Below are positions 16,527 through 24,864 of a DNA stretch of 35,970 bases, in pieces (position 1 is the stretch's first letter; each line of letters opens with the position of its first letter). A model generated the notes under the pieces. It was given only the letters and a program-made list of their open reading frames with translations. It was not told the origin of the DNA and did not search any database. The DNA is from an uncultured Bacteroidales bacterium. GTDB lineage: Bacteria > Bacteroidota > Bacteroidia > Bacteroidales > UBA932. The position numbers and the translations under genes were made by a program. The stretch is from positions 1-35,970 of the forward strand of contig CALVDP010000022.1 in the NCBI GenBank assembly GCA_944326315.1, written 5' to 3'.

Positions 16527-17630
16527 ATGAAGCATGTATTGTTCTGTCTGATGCTTATATGCATCGTCATTGATAATGTTACCGCCGATGATTTTTCCGG
16601 GAAACTGGAAAATAATGCCGTCATGGAAGTCTGCTGTGCAGTTACCCGTTGGCAGGCGGAACATCATGATGAATGTCAGCACCATGATCTGGATTGGACC
16701 AACGGTGCCCTTTACCGCGGTATTATAGAATGGAGTAAGACGTCCGGGGATACATTAGGTATCGGCTTTGTAAAATCCATATGCGAAAAGAATGGATGGT
16801 CGGTACTTGACAGAGTCTATCACGCCGATGATATCTGCATCGGACAGGCATATATAGAATTGTTCAGATTATATCAGGACAAAAGGATGATCCAGCAACT
16901 TATGGAGAGGGCCTTTTATGTTTCGTCGCATCCAAGTGTTGCGGTGTTGAGCAAAAAGGACAAGCGCGGGAAAGACGAGAGATGGTCTTGGTGCGATGCT
17001 CTTTTCATGGCACCTCCGGTATATGCTGCATTGTATGAAATGACCGGAGAAAAAACATACGTAGAATATATGGACAGAGAATTCAGAATATGTACGGATT
17101 CTTTGTTTGATTATAACGAAAATCTGTACTATAGGGACTGCATCAGGATACCGCTCAGAGAACCGAACGGTCAGAAGCAATTCTGGGCAAGAGGTAACGG
17201 TTGGGTATTCGCAGGCATACCACTTATCCTTGAAAATCTTCCTGAAAACCATCCGACAAGATTCTATTATGTGGACCTATTCAAGAAAATGGCATCCAAA
17301 ATAGCCTCTTTGCAAGATAGCAGAGGTGCCTGGCACGCAAGCCTGTTGGATCCGGTGACATATCCCTTTCCGGAAAATAGCGCCTCAGCGTTTTTCTGCT
17401 ACGGATTTGCATGGGGAATCAACAACGGGCTGCTTGCAGTTGAAGAATATTCCAGAGTATTGGAAAAAGGCTGGGCCTCACTTGTATCTTGTGTCAGCCA
17501 AGACGGGAAGCTCGGTTATATACAACCGGTCGGAGCGGCCCCGGCTTCTGTCGGCATGGAATCCACGGACGTTTACGGAATAGGAGCGTTTTTACTGGCA
17601 GGAAGTGAAATACTGAGATTTGTTCGATAG
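16527..17630 (+). CDS. GH88/GH105 unsaturated uronyl hydrolase
   Basis: A 367-residue secreted glycoside hydrolase that removes the 4,5-unsaturated uronic acid left at oligosaccharide ends by polysaccharide lyases. Motifs: H-A-D-D-I-C-I-G-Q at 99-107, S-W-C-D-A-L-F-M with the probable catalytic Asp157, and W-A-R-G-N-G-W at 220-226. The C-terminal G-M-E-S-T-D-V-Y-G-I-G-A-F-L-L-A-G-S-E is typical of the (alpha/alpha)6 family. ATG 16527 opens a hydrophobic signal sequence; upstream codons in frame look non-coding. It pairs functionally with the divergent lyase and is followed after 57 bases by its likely regulator. Confidence 0.92.
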   Translation: MKHVLFCLMLICIVIDNVTADDFSGKLENNAVMEVCCAVTRWQAEHHDECQHHDLDWTNGALYRGIIEWSKTSGDTLGIGFVKSICEKNGWSVLDRVYHADDICIGQAYIELFRLYQDKRMIQQLMERAFYVSSHPSVAVLSKKDKRGKDERWSWCDALFMAPPVYAALYEMTGEKTYVEYMDREFRICTDSLFDYNENLYYRDCIRIPLREPNGQKQFWARGNGWVFAGIPLILENLPENHPTRFYYVDLFKKMASKIASLQDSRGAWHASLLDPVTYPFPENSASAFFCYGFAWGINNGLLAVEEYSRVLEKGWASLVSCVSQDGKLGYIQPVGAAPASVGMESTDVYGIGAFLLAGSEILRFVR

Positions 17631-17687
17631 GCCATCGCATATTTTGTTAACTTCGTATATCCTTTGAAATATGAAATAGTCACAGCT

Positions 17688-20600
17688 ATGAAACTTGCTT
17701 TTATAATTATGGCTATGGCTGCCATGGCGATGCCTGCATACAGCCGGACGGATGAAGCACCGGTCCGATATGACTTCATGAACATCACTACGACTGAAGG
17801 GCTTTCGCAACTGTCGGTCTTGACTATATTCCAGGATAGTAGAGGATATATGTGGTTTGGAACGAGAGACGGATTGAACAGATTCGATGGGCAGAAATTC
17901 GATCATTATTTCCACAGGCAAGACGACAGTACTTCTTTAAGCAGTAACTATATAAGATGTATTGATGAGGATATGAACGGTAATATATGGGTCGGAACCG
18001 GTTTCGGATTGAACATGCTCAATCTTGACACAGGCAAATTCCGACGCTACCTCATTGATAAAAATCAGCCGTTCGGAGAAACCAATCATATCAAAGTTCT
18101 GCATATAAACAGATCTTCCGGCAGAATATTCGTAGGATGTTTCAGCGGACTGTATATATTCGATCCGGTCGCAGACTCATTCTCGAAAGTTGAGGAAATC
18201 AAAGGTAGGGTAAACGATATCGAGGAACTCGGAGATACGGTCTTTGTCGGAACGTATTCAGGTCTCTGGCTTATAGCGCGGGACAAAGTATCGTATTATT
18301 CTCCCTTCAATAACGATGACGGTTCTGGCAATTCTGTCGACATGCTGTATGCAGACAATGAAAACAAGCTATGGCTTTCTTCTTATAAAAACGGCATAGT
18401 GCGTATAGACACTGCTACATGGGAGCGCTTGGACTTCTACGATTTCCCCGGCAACTTATCGATTATCAAGAATGAAGTTAGGGCGATGTCCATGATGCAG
18501 AACGGATGTATGCTTCTGGGAACAAACAGCGGACTTATGGTTTATGACAGAATACGGAAATGTACGTACAGTGCCGGGCATCAGTTTACAAACTGCCCGA
18601 TAGAATCCCTGTTTGTGGACAATCAGGGGGGATTGTGGGTCGGAACATACTCAGAGGGTATAGGATACTCGCATCCATACATAGACAGGTTCAAGCAGCA
18701 CAGATTGCCTCAAGACAAATTGGCAGCAGGGACAACGGGACCTATGACAGTATATGACGATATATTATATATGGGTACGGAAGGCAGAGGCCTTGTAACT
18801 TATGATATGATTAAGGATACCTGGCAGAGTTATCCATGTATAAGTCATAGCGGAAATACATTCAGAGACAACAATGTCAAAAGCATGTTTTTTTCGGACG
18901 GGGCCATTTATATCGGGCTGTATTCAGGCTGGGTTTATGTTTTCGACATAAAGGGTAGAAAATACATCGCCAAATACGGAATACCCGGTTCTCCACCTGT
19001 CTATTCAATCATAAAGATGGGAGAAAAAATCCTTGCAGGGACATATTCGTCCGAAGGAATATGGGAGCTTCGGCCAGGATTTGGTTTTGTAAAATATCGT
19101 TTTGCTGATACAAATACGGGCAAAATCTCGCAGGTATCCGCACTGCTGAATTCCGGAGACGGACTCTACATAGGAACAAAAGCTGACGGTCTTTACCGAT
19201 ATGATGGCAAACTGATGCACCACTATGTGCTTGAGGACGGCAGATATCTTACCGGCAAGATGATATCAACAATCAAAATAGACAAAAAAGGCAACCTCTT
19301 GGTAGGCTCATACGATGGAGGTCTGAGCATTCTGAAATGCAACGAGAAGTTTTTTTCAAGGATTACAAGAGATGAGGGACTTAACGATGACATGATATGT
19401 TCGATCATCGAAGGCAATGATGATAATATTTGGGTCATAACTCACGGCGGAATATCGAGGCTTGACAGAAATTTCAAGGTATTGAATACCTATTCTCAAA
19501 CCAGGGATCTGAATATAAAAGAGTTTTCCGTATCTTCGGCAACAATGTCGGATGAAGGAGTAATATATGCTGGAGGTGACAACGGCTTCGTTTCGTTCAG
19601 ACCGGACAATCTTCAGAACAACACGAGTACACCGCCGGTACTGGTGGAATCCGTTATAGTTAACAATGTGCCATACACTCTTTCGGAAAGAAAAGGCATC
19701 TCATTGTCGGGGCGAAGAAATAGTCTGACATTCAGATATGTTACACTGAATTATATATATCCTGAACAGAATATATATGCATGCATGCTTGAAGGTACGA
19801 AAGATACCTCGTGGACTTTCATGGATAACGTTCGTTCGATAAGCTACGCCAATCTGTCCCCCGGAAAATATGTGTTCAAAGTAAAAGGAGCAAACAATGA
19901 CGGAATATGGAATAGCGCCGCCACGGAAATACCGATACACATACATCCTCCTTTCTGGCTTTCCTGGTACGCATTCGTCTTCTATCTTCTTATTTTTTCC
20001 CTTGCCGGCACATTTATCGTACATTATCTGTTGATGCGTCAGGATTTACGGCATCAGATGATATCGAAACAGAATGAAAAAGCCTTCTTCCAAGCAAGAA
20101 TCGACATGTTCACCAAATTCTCCCATGAACTCAGAACGCCGCTCATGCTTGTCCAGGGACCAGTTGAGGAAGTTATTCAGACCGACGACACCTCCAAGAT
20201 GACTATCGATTCGTTCAAGACACTCAACAACAACCTGAACAGGATGCGGCTTCTTCTCGACCAACTCCTGGCATTCAGAAAAAAAGAGAACGAATCCCTT
20301 AAAATCAATGTATCAGAAGGTGACTTCATTGGTTTTGCCAGAGAAATAAAGCTATCATTCAATTCACTTGCACGACTTCACAAAATAGATTTCCGTATAG
20401 AAGAAGGTGAAGTGCCGACAGATATCTGGTACGACAGGTCATTGTTCGAAAGAGTGTTGATGAACATACTTTCAAATGCATTCAAGTACACTCCGGACGG
20501 AGGAAAGATAAAAATGAGTCTTGATTATGTATCTGGTGACTACGCTTCAAGTATCGGACGAATTACACCCGGAGCATATAGTAGAAAACCAGACAGATTC

Positions 20601-21713
20601 CTTAGGATAAAAATAGAAGATACTGGTCCGGGAATCCCTGAAGATGCTCTGGAAAAAATATTCGAGCCTTTTTTCCAGGTATCAGAAGAAAAAGGAGGCA
20701 CAGGAATAGGCCTGGCGCTGTCTGCAGAGATCGTACGGCTTCATCACGGGACGTTATGGGCTGAAAACAGACAGGAGGGCGGAGCATTATTCACAGTTCT
20801 CATTCCTGCAGGGCGAGAGCATTTCAATGAATCTGAAATCACCAGAAACTATCAGGACAGCGAAAACATAAACAGATATTACAAAGAGAATAAAGACCTT
20901 CATACTTACATAAAACCATTCAAGAGCGAAACGGTACTTATAGTGGAAGACAACAGGGAATTGCGGGAATACATGGTATCGGTTTTGTCCGGATATTTCA
21001 AGGTAGTGCAGGCTCCTGACGGAAGACAGGGACTCATTGCTGTAAAATCGGCAATGCCAGTACTGGTAGTAAGCGACATTATGATGCCTGTAATGAACGG
21101 GCTTGAACTCTGCAGTGAAATTAAATCAGATCCAAGTTTGTGTCATATTCCTGTAATACTTCTTACCGCCAGGGCACTTGCTATCCAAATGCATGAGGGA
21201 CTGAAACTGGGAGCCGATGACTATATTACAAAACCGTTCAATGTAAACACTCTGGCGCTCAAGATATCCAACATTCTTTCCTCTCGGGAAAATCTAAAAA
21301 ATCTTTATGCCCATAATCTGACATTCAAGAATATGGGAATAGATGTCCAGTCGTCTGACGAGAAATTTCTGTTGAAACTCAATGAAACAGTCGCATCGAA
21401 AATCTCAGATCCTGACCTTGATGTTGGACAATTCTGTTCAATGCTGGGACTGAGCAGATCAAGTCTTTACAGAAAACTCCAGTCCGCTACGGGCATGTCC
21501 CCTTCTAAATACCTTCATACAGTACGTCTGCATATAGCAGCACGCATGCTGAAAGAAACAAGTCTGTCAATACAAGAAATAATGGATGCCACCGGCTATG
21601 TCAATGCAGCGCATTTTTCTGTAAGTTTCAAGAAAAAGTATGGAATGTCACCATCTGCATACAGATTAGATGAGAAGATAAATTTAACTCACCCTCAAAA
21701 AGAGACCACATAG
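17688..21713 (+). CDS. Hybrid two-component system regulator (HTCS)
   Basis: A 1341-residue one-protein signalling system. Order: signal peptide (1-20); about fourteen beta-propeller Reg_prop repeats (W-F-G-T-R-D-G-L-N-R-F-type units) to about 640; a Y_Y_Y domain; one membrane helix (about 757-780); a histidine kinase domain with phospho-acceptor His813 in F-S-H-E-L-R-T-P; an ATPase domain with N-box N-I-L-S-N-A-F-K-Y and G-boxes D-T-G-P-G-I-P and G-G-T-G-I-G-L; a receiver domain with Asp1130 in V-V-S-D-I-M-M-P; and a C-terminal AraC-type helix-turn-helix (about 1240-1335). The periplasmic propellers normally sense an oligosaccharide of the target glycan. ATG 17688 begins the signal peptide; a TTG eight codons upstream is less likely. 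Confidence 0.97.
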   Translation: MKLAFIIMAMAAMAMPAYSRTDEAPVRYDFMNITTTEGLSQLSVLTIFQDSRGYMWFGTRDGLNRFDGQKFDHYFHRQDDSTSLSSNYIRCIDEDMNGNIWVGTGFGLNMLNLDTGKFRRYLIDKNQPFGETNHIKVLHINRSSGRIFVGCFSGLYIFDPVADSFSKVEEIKGRVNDIEELGDTVFVGTYSGLWLIARDKVSYYSPFNNDDGSGNSVDMLYADNENKLWLSSYKNGIVRIDTATWERLDFYDFPGNLSIIKNEVRAMSMMQNGCMLLGTNSGLMVYDRIRKCTYSAGHQFTNCPIESLFVDNQGGLWVGTYSEGIGYSHPYIDRFKQHRLPQDKLAAGTTGPMTVYDDILYMGTEGRGLVTYDMIKDTWQSYPCISHSGNTFRDNNVKSMFFSDGAIYIGLYSGWVYVFDIKGRKYIAKYGIPGSPPVYSIIKMGEKILAGTYSSEGIWELRPGFGFVKYRFADTNTGKISQVSALLNSGDGLYIGTKADGLYRYDGKLMHHYVLEDGRYLTGKMISTIKIDKKGNLLVGSYDGGLSILKCNEKFFSRITRDEGLNDDMICSIIEGNDDNIWVITHGGISRLDRNFKVLNTYSQTRDLNIKEFSVSSATMSDEGVIYAGGDNGFVSFRPDNLQNNTSTPPVLVESVIVNNVPYTLSERKGISLSGRRNSLTFRYVTLNYIYPEQNIYACMLEGTKDTSWTFMDNVRSISYANLSPGKYVFKVKGANNDGIWNSAATEIPIHIHPPFWLSWYAFVFYLLIFSLAGTFIVHYLLMRQDLRHQMISKQNEKAFFQARIDMFTKFSHELRTPLMLVQGPVEEVIQTDDTSKMTIDSFKTLNNNLNRMRLLLDQLLAFRKKENESLKINVSEGDFIGFAREIKLSFNSLARLHKIDFRIEEGEVPTDIWYDRSLFERVLMNILSNAFKYTPDGGKIKMSLDYVSGDYASSIGRITPGAYSRKPDRFLRIKIEDTGPGIPEDALEKIFEPFFQVSEEKGGTGIGLALSAEIVRLHHGTLWAENRQEGGALFTVLIPAGREHFNESEITRNYQDSENINRYYKENKDLHTYIKPFKSETVLIVEDNRELREYMVSVLSGYFKVVQAPDGRQGLIAVKSAMPVLVVSDIMMPVMNGLELCSEIKSDPSLCHIPVILLTARALAIQMHEGLKLGADDYITKPFNVNTLALKISNILSSRENLKNLYAHNLTFKNMGIDVQSSDEKFLLKLNETVASKISDPDLDVGQFCSMLGLSRSSLYRKLQSATGMSPSKYLHTVRLHIAARMLKETSLSIQEIMDATGYVNAAHFSVSFKKKYGMSPSAYRLDEKINLTHPQKETT

Positions 21714-21749
21714 CCAGGCTTGCCGGTAATGTATTTAGCGACATTCTCC

Positions 21750-21778
21750 TTGTATTTCGCTGAAAATTGATACCTTTG
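21750..21778 (+). promoter_or_regulatory. Promoter and GC-rich leader of lgt
   Basis: TTG (21750-21752), an 18-base spacer and TACCTTTG (21771-21778) predict transcription from about 21785, giving a leader of about 89 nt (to 21873). The leader is GC-rich in its first 65 bases, with self-complementary parts such as GTCCTG (21809-21814) against CAGGAC (21845-21850), then abruptly AT-rich before the start codon. Confidence 0.6.
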
Positions 21779-21873
21779 CAGGATTGTCTTCCGGAGGTGC
21801 CGGCTCCAGTCCTGTCTGGCGGATGCCCGGAGTCTGCGGAGGACCAGGACCGGTAAATTTAAACTTTAAGTTC

Positions 21874-22755
21874 ATGATGGATTTTCTTACAGTATACTGG
21901 AATGTAGACCCGGAGATATTCCACATTGGATCGATGTCCATCCGTTGGTATTCCATACTTTTCGTGTCAGGATTCGTACTCGGATGGTTTATTTTCAAGT
22001 GGTTTTTCAAGAGGGAAGGACTTCCGCTTTCATTGCTTGATCCTCTGCTTTATACATTGCTTATAGCCACTATTGTAGGCGCAAGGCTCGGGCACTGTAT
22101 CTTTTACCAGCCGGATTACTATTTCGGCAGCTGGCAGGGCTTCTGGGAGATTTTCATGCCGTGGAAGGGAGGCCTGGCAAGTCACGGAGGCACTATTGCA
22201 CTGTTTCTGGCCATGTGGTGGTACGCACACCATTACGGCAGGAAATATGATTTCGACCTGTTGTGGATATTGGACAGGCTGTGCATTGCCGTATGCTTCG
22301 CGGGAGCGCTTATACGTCTGGGAAACCTTTTCAATTCGGAGATTTACGGCGATGTCACGGGATTGCCCTGGGGCTTTGTCTTTGAGCTCAGGGGCGAGAC
22401 CGAGCCCAAGCATCCGACCCAGCTGTATGAAGCCTTGAGCTACACAATACTCGGGATTGCGCTTCTGTGCATGTACAAATACCGTCTCGACAAGCTCAAG
22501 AGAGGTACGATAGTGGGTATCTTCTTCATTGTCCTGTTCGGCATGCGTTTCCTTATAGAATTTATCAAGGAGCCTCAGGTGGGCTTCGAGGAGAACATGG
22601 TCCTGAATATGGGGCAGCTCCTCAGCATACCTTTTATCCTGATCGGCATAGGTATACTGGTATATAGCCTGAAATGGGGCAAGCCTGCGAAAATAGTACA
22701 TCCGCAGAAGCCGAAGCCACAGCCGACGCATTATGCCAGAAGCCTGAACAAATAA
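21874..22755 (+). CDS. lgt: Prolipoprotein diacylglyceryl transferase
   Basis: A 293-residue inner-membrane enzyme that transfers diacylglycerol from phosphatidylglycerol to the lipobox cysteine, the first step of lipoprotein maturation. Seven hydrophobic segments are visible. Conserved motifs are G-G-L-A-S-H-G-G, the signature G-A-L-I-R-L-G-N-L-F-N-S-E, and H-P-T-Q-L-Y-E. The start is ATG 21874 (or 21877); codons upstream are open from a TTG at 21784 but lie in the transcribed leader and do not look like Lgt. One base separates its stop from the next gene's ATG, so the two form an operon. Confidence 0.96.
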   Translation: MMDFLTVYWNVDPEIFHIGSMSIRWYSILFVSGFVLGWFIFKWFFKREGLPLSLLDPLLYTLLIATIVGARLGHCIFYQPDYYFGSWQGFWEIFMPWKGGLASHGGTIALFLAMWWYAHHYGRKYDFDLLWILDRLCIAVCFAGALIRLGNLFNSEIYGDVTGLPWGFVFELRGETEPKHPTQLYEALSYTILGIALLCMYKYRLDKLKRGTIVGIFFIVLFGMRFLIEFIKEPQVGFEENMVLNMGQLLSIPFILIGIGILVYSLKWGKPAKIVHPQKPKPQPTHYARSLNK

Positions 22756-22756
22756 T

Positions 22757-23347
22757 ATGGAGGCACACAAGGAGAAGGCCGGCATCATGACCGGGAATCC
22801 CAGGATTGACAAAGTGCTTTCTTTCCTGGATGGGTATTCCATTCCGTATGAGCTTTATACCCATCCGCCGCTGCCGACGATAGAGGAAGCTCTGAAATAC
22901 TGGAAGAATCTGGATTCTACTCATTGCAAGAATCTGTTTTTCAGGAATCACAAGGGCAACAGGCATTATCTTGTCGTGCTGGAATGCCACAAGACATTGG
23001 ACATACATGCATTGGAACACAAGCTCCGTCAGGGGAAGCTTTCATTCGCTTCTGCCGAACGGATGGAAAGATGCCTTGGTCTGGCTCCAGGTTCGGTATC
23101 CCCGTTCGGACTGATAAATGATATCGCTCCGGAGAATCCTGATCCTCGGGAACTCTACGGGAACGGCCACAGGGTCAAGCTGTTTCTTGACAGTGACTTG
23201 CGGAATGCGGAAAGGCTGAGCTTCCACCCATGTGACAATACTGCAAGCGTTGTCATCGGTCATGACGGTTTCATGCGCTTTCTGGATATATGGGGCGGAG
23301 AATTCGAGTGGTTCGGGACAGACTGGGAGGAGGCGGACATGGCGTAG
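22757..23347 (+). CDS. YbaK/ProX-type aminoacyl-tRNA deacylase
   Basis: A 196-residue protein of the prolyl-tRNA-synthetase-associated (INS-like) editing family, which hydrolyses mischarged tRNAs such as Ala-tRNA(Pro). Visible signs are the N-terminal helix, the H-P-P-L-P-T-I-E-E-A segment, the key Lys58 in T-H-C-K-N-L-F-F, the L-S-F-A-S-A-E-R-M strand-helix, the G-L-x-P-G-S-V-S-P-F-G-L-I motif and C-terminal F-H-P-C-D-N-T-A-S-V. It is a free-standing editing protein, not fused to a synthetase. It directly follows lgt and is followed by an intergenic repeat. Confidence 0.88.
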   Translation: MEAHKEKAGIMTGNPRIDKVLSFLDGYSIPYELYTHPPLPTIEEALKYWKNLDSTHCKNLFFRNHKGNRHYLVVLECHKTLDIHALEHKLRQGKLSFASAERMERCLGLAPGSVSPFGLINDIAPENPDPRELYGNGHRVKLFLDSDLRNAERLSFHPCDNTASVVIGHDGFMRFLDIWGGEFEWFGTDWEEADMA

Positions 23348-23351
23348 CCGC

Positions 23352-23397
23352 AATCAACGTGAATCCGATGAAATGAAAGATTGGATTTCAGGGAATT
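23352..23397 (+). repeat. Post-stop intergenic repeat, copy 2
   Basis: Begins 5 bases after the stop of the YbaK/ProX gene. It shares A-A-T-C-A-A-C-G-T-G-A-A-T at its left end and T-T-T-C-A-G at its right with the copy at 36-82 (about 40 of 47 positions overall, one gap). Same orientation relative to the upstream gene as copy 1. Confidence 0.6.
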
Positions 23398-23421
23398 TGA
23401 AAGGATGACACGTAAATAAGA

Positions 23422-23497
23422 AGGGATTCCTGAGAAAACGTAACGTCAGTTCGGCAGAATCCCTGATACCAAGTAAAATAATTCGTCGAACTGGCGT
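23422..23497 (+). ncRNA. Candidate pseudoknot leader RNA of the HAD phosphatase gene
   Basis: Two interleaved helices. Helix 1: 23422-23429 with 23457-23464, 8 perfect pairs. Helix 2: 23443-23453 with 23487-23497, 11 pairs including one G.U. The 5' arm of helix 2 lies in the loop of helix 1 and its 3' arm lies outside, the topology of an H-type pseudoknot. Connecting loops of 13, 3 and 22 nt are sterically reasonable. The start codon follows 8 bases after helix 2, so folding could affect translation. No clear promoter is seen between the upstream stop and this element. Confidence 0.5.
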
Positions 23498-23505
23498 GAA
23501 TATTT

Positions 23506-24279
23506 ATGGTAAAGGCAATTTTCTTTGATATAGACGGGACTCTGGTCAGTTTCAGGACGCATGAGATCTCCAGGACGACCCTTGACGCCTTGTACTGCTT
23601 GAAGGATAAGGGAATAAAACTGTTCATAGCAAGCGGCAGGCATCTGCTTATCATGGATAATCTCAGCGGCTTCCCGTTTGACGGTTATGTCTGTATGAAC
23701 GGATCGCTTATCTATGACAAAGGCGAGGTCATATACAGCCGGCCGCTTGACAGTGACGATGCCGCTGCAGTAGTGGATTTCGCAGAGAAAAACAATGTTC
23801 CGTGCGTGGCTTTTGCGGAAAAAGAGATAGTGATGAATTGCAGCAACGATCTTACAGAGAGGGTTTTTGAAATGATACGTCTGCCTCATCCTGTGCCATC
23901 TCCGCTTGCTCCTTATGCCAGCAAGCCGGTCTGCCAGTTCACGATATTCGTGGACCGTGCGACTGAGGACAGGTATCTGACCCCTGTACTGAAGCACTCG
24001 GTCACGGCACGCTGGCATCCTGAATTCACTGACATTGATCCGGAGAACATATCCAAGGCTGAAGGTATAGAGAGGATTATTTCACGCTACGGGATACGGA
24101 AAGATGAGGTGATGGCTTTCGGTGACGGAGGGAATGATGTGGAGATGCTGGAATATGCCGGTATAGGGGTGGCTATGGGCAATGCCGTACCTGATGTACA
24201 GGCGCATGCCGACTATGTGACGTCTACGGTGGATGAGGACGGGATTGTCGCTGCCGTGCGTCATTTCGGCCTTCTGTGA
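23506..24279 (+). CDS. Cof-type HAD-IIB family phosphatase
   Basis: A 257-residue soluble phosphohydrolase. Motif I is F-F-D-I-D-G-T-L, with nucleophile Asp8 and acid/base Asp10. Motif II is I-A-S-G-R. Motif III/IV is a Lys before G-D-G-G-N-D-V-E-M-L. An alpha/beta cap sits between motifs II and III, as in Cof-type HAD-IIB enzymes that act on sugar phosphates, PLP or thiamine intermediates; the substrate cannot be read. Its last codons and stop lie within the start of the hairpin-promoter repeat array, and a pseudoknot-like leader precedes it. Confidence 0.92.
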   Translation: MVKAIFFDIDGTLVSFRTHEISRTTLDALYCLKDKGIKLFIASGRHLLIMDNLSGFPFDGYVCMNGSLIYDKGEVIYSRPLDSDDAAAVVDFAEKNNVPCVAFAEKEIVMNCSNDLTERVFEMIRLPHPVPSPLAPYASKPVCQFTIFVDRATEDRYLTPVLKHSVTARWHPEFTDIDPENISKAEGIERIISRYGIRKDEVMAFGDGGNDVEMLEYAGIGVAMGNAVPDVQAHADYVTSTVDEDGIVAAVRHFGLL

Positions 24280-24445
24280 TATTTGACTTCGTCATTTATA
24301 CTGTTGCGCCTCGGTAATCGCAAGCAAGCTTGCATTACTCTCGGCTTCTGCGTATATTTGGCCTGCGGCCACATATTCGGTGGCGCCTCGGTAATGCAAA
24401 TTGAACAAGTTCATTTGCATTACTCTCGGCTTCTGATTATATTTG
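24278..24445 (+). repeat. Tandem hairpin-promoter repeats, copies B and C
   Basis: Copy B runs 24278-24360 and copy C 24353-24445, sharing one TATATTTG. Each has: a -7-like box; a short hairpin (24284-24294, 24359-24371); GCGCCTCGG (24306-24314, 24383-24391); a second hairpin with a one-base 5' bulge and AA loop (24315-24337, 24392-24422); CTCGGCTTCTG (24340-24350, 24425-24435); two bases; and TATATTTG (24353-24360, 24438-24445). CTTG/TTTG at 24329-24332 and 24414-24417 stands exactly 20 bases before each final box, so each copy holds a full promoter aimed at trxA. Stem sequences differ between copies but pairing is kept. The 100 bases from 24446 to trxA show nothing else. Confidence 0.85.
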
Positions 24446-24545
24446 TCCTGCATGTTTACTGTCGGAGGGCAGGGAAGGCGGCCGAGCCATCCCGCAGCAT
24501 GCAGTGAAACCGACTTATGTTTAATTTAACAATACAGAAACGATT

Positions 24546-24860
24546 ATGGAAAAAATAGTTACAGACGCGAATATCGCGGAGATCCTGGCTTCTGACAAGC
24601 CTGTCATGATAGATTTTTGGGCGACATGGTGCGGACCATGCAGAATGCTTGCCCCGACAGTCGAAGAGATCGCAAATGAATATGAGGGCAAGGCCGTTAT
24701 ATGCAAGTGCAATGTGGACGAGGCATCCGATACTCCGATGAAATACGGGATCAGGAACATCCCGACTCTTCTTTTCTTCAAAGGAGGAGAACTTGTCGGC
24801 CGTCTCGTAGGCGCAGTGCCGAAAAGTGAAATCACAGCCAAGTTGGACGCACTTCTCTGA
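24546..24860 (+). CDS. trxA: Thioredoxin
   Basis: A 104-residue cytoplasmic thioredoxin that reduces protein disulfides. The active site W-C-G-P-C is at residues 28-32 in F-W-A-T-W-C-G-P-C-R, and the cis-proline segment R-N-I-P-T-L-L-F-F and the G-x-L-V-G-R-L-V-G turn are present. Length is standard and there is no signal peptide. It is driven by one or both hairpin-promoter repeats upstream and followed after 4 bases by an outer-membrane protein gene. Confidence 0.95.
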   Translation: MEKIVTDANIAEILASDKPVMIDFWATWCGPCRMLAPTVEEIANEYEGKAVICKCNVDEASDTPMKYGIRNIPTLLFFKGGELVGRLVGAVPKSEITAKLDALL

Positions 24861-24864
24861 CGCC

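Noticed and set aside
8810-21713. A SusD gene or sulfatase in the glycan locus
   Set aside because: All six genes are accounted for by other families; no SusD-like or sulfatase motif (C-x-P-x-R) seen.
8810-21713. The glycan locus as a mobile island
   Set aside because: It looks more AT-rich than its flanks, but no integrase, tRNA target or matching flanking repeats were found.
21791-21825. tRNA-like T-arm remnant (GGCTCCAGTCC) in the lgt leader
   Set aside because: The stem does not pair and no other tRNA arms are present.
21784-21873. N-terminal extension of Lgt from a TTG
   Set aside because: It lies at the predicted transcription start, and the encoded Gly/Pro-rich residues do not resemble Lgt, whose homology starts at M-M-D-F-L.
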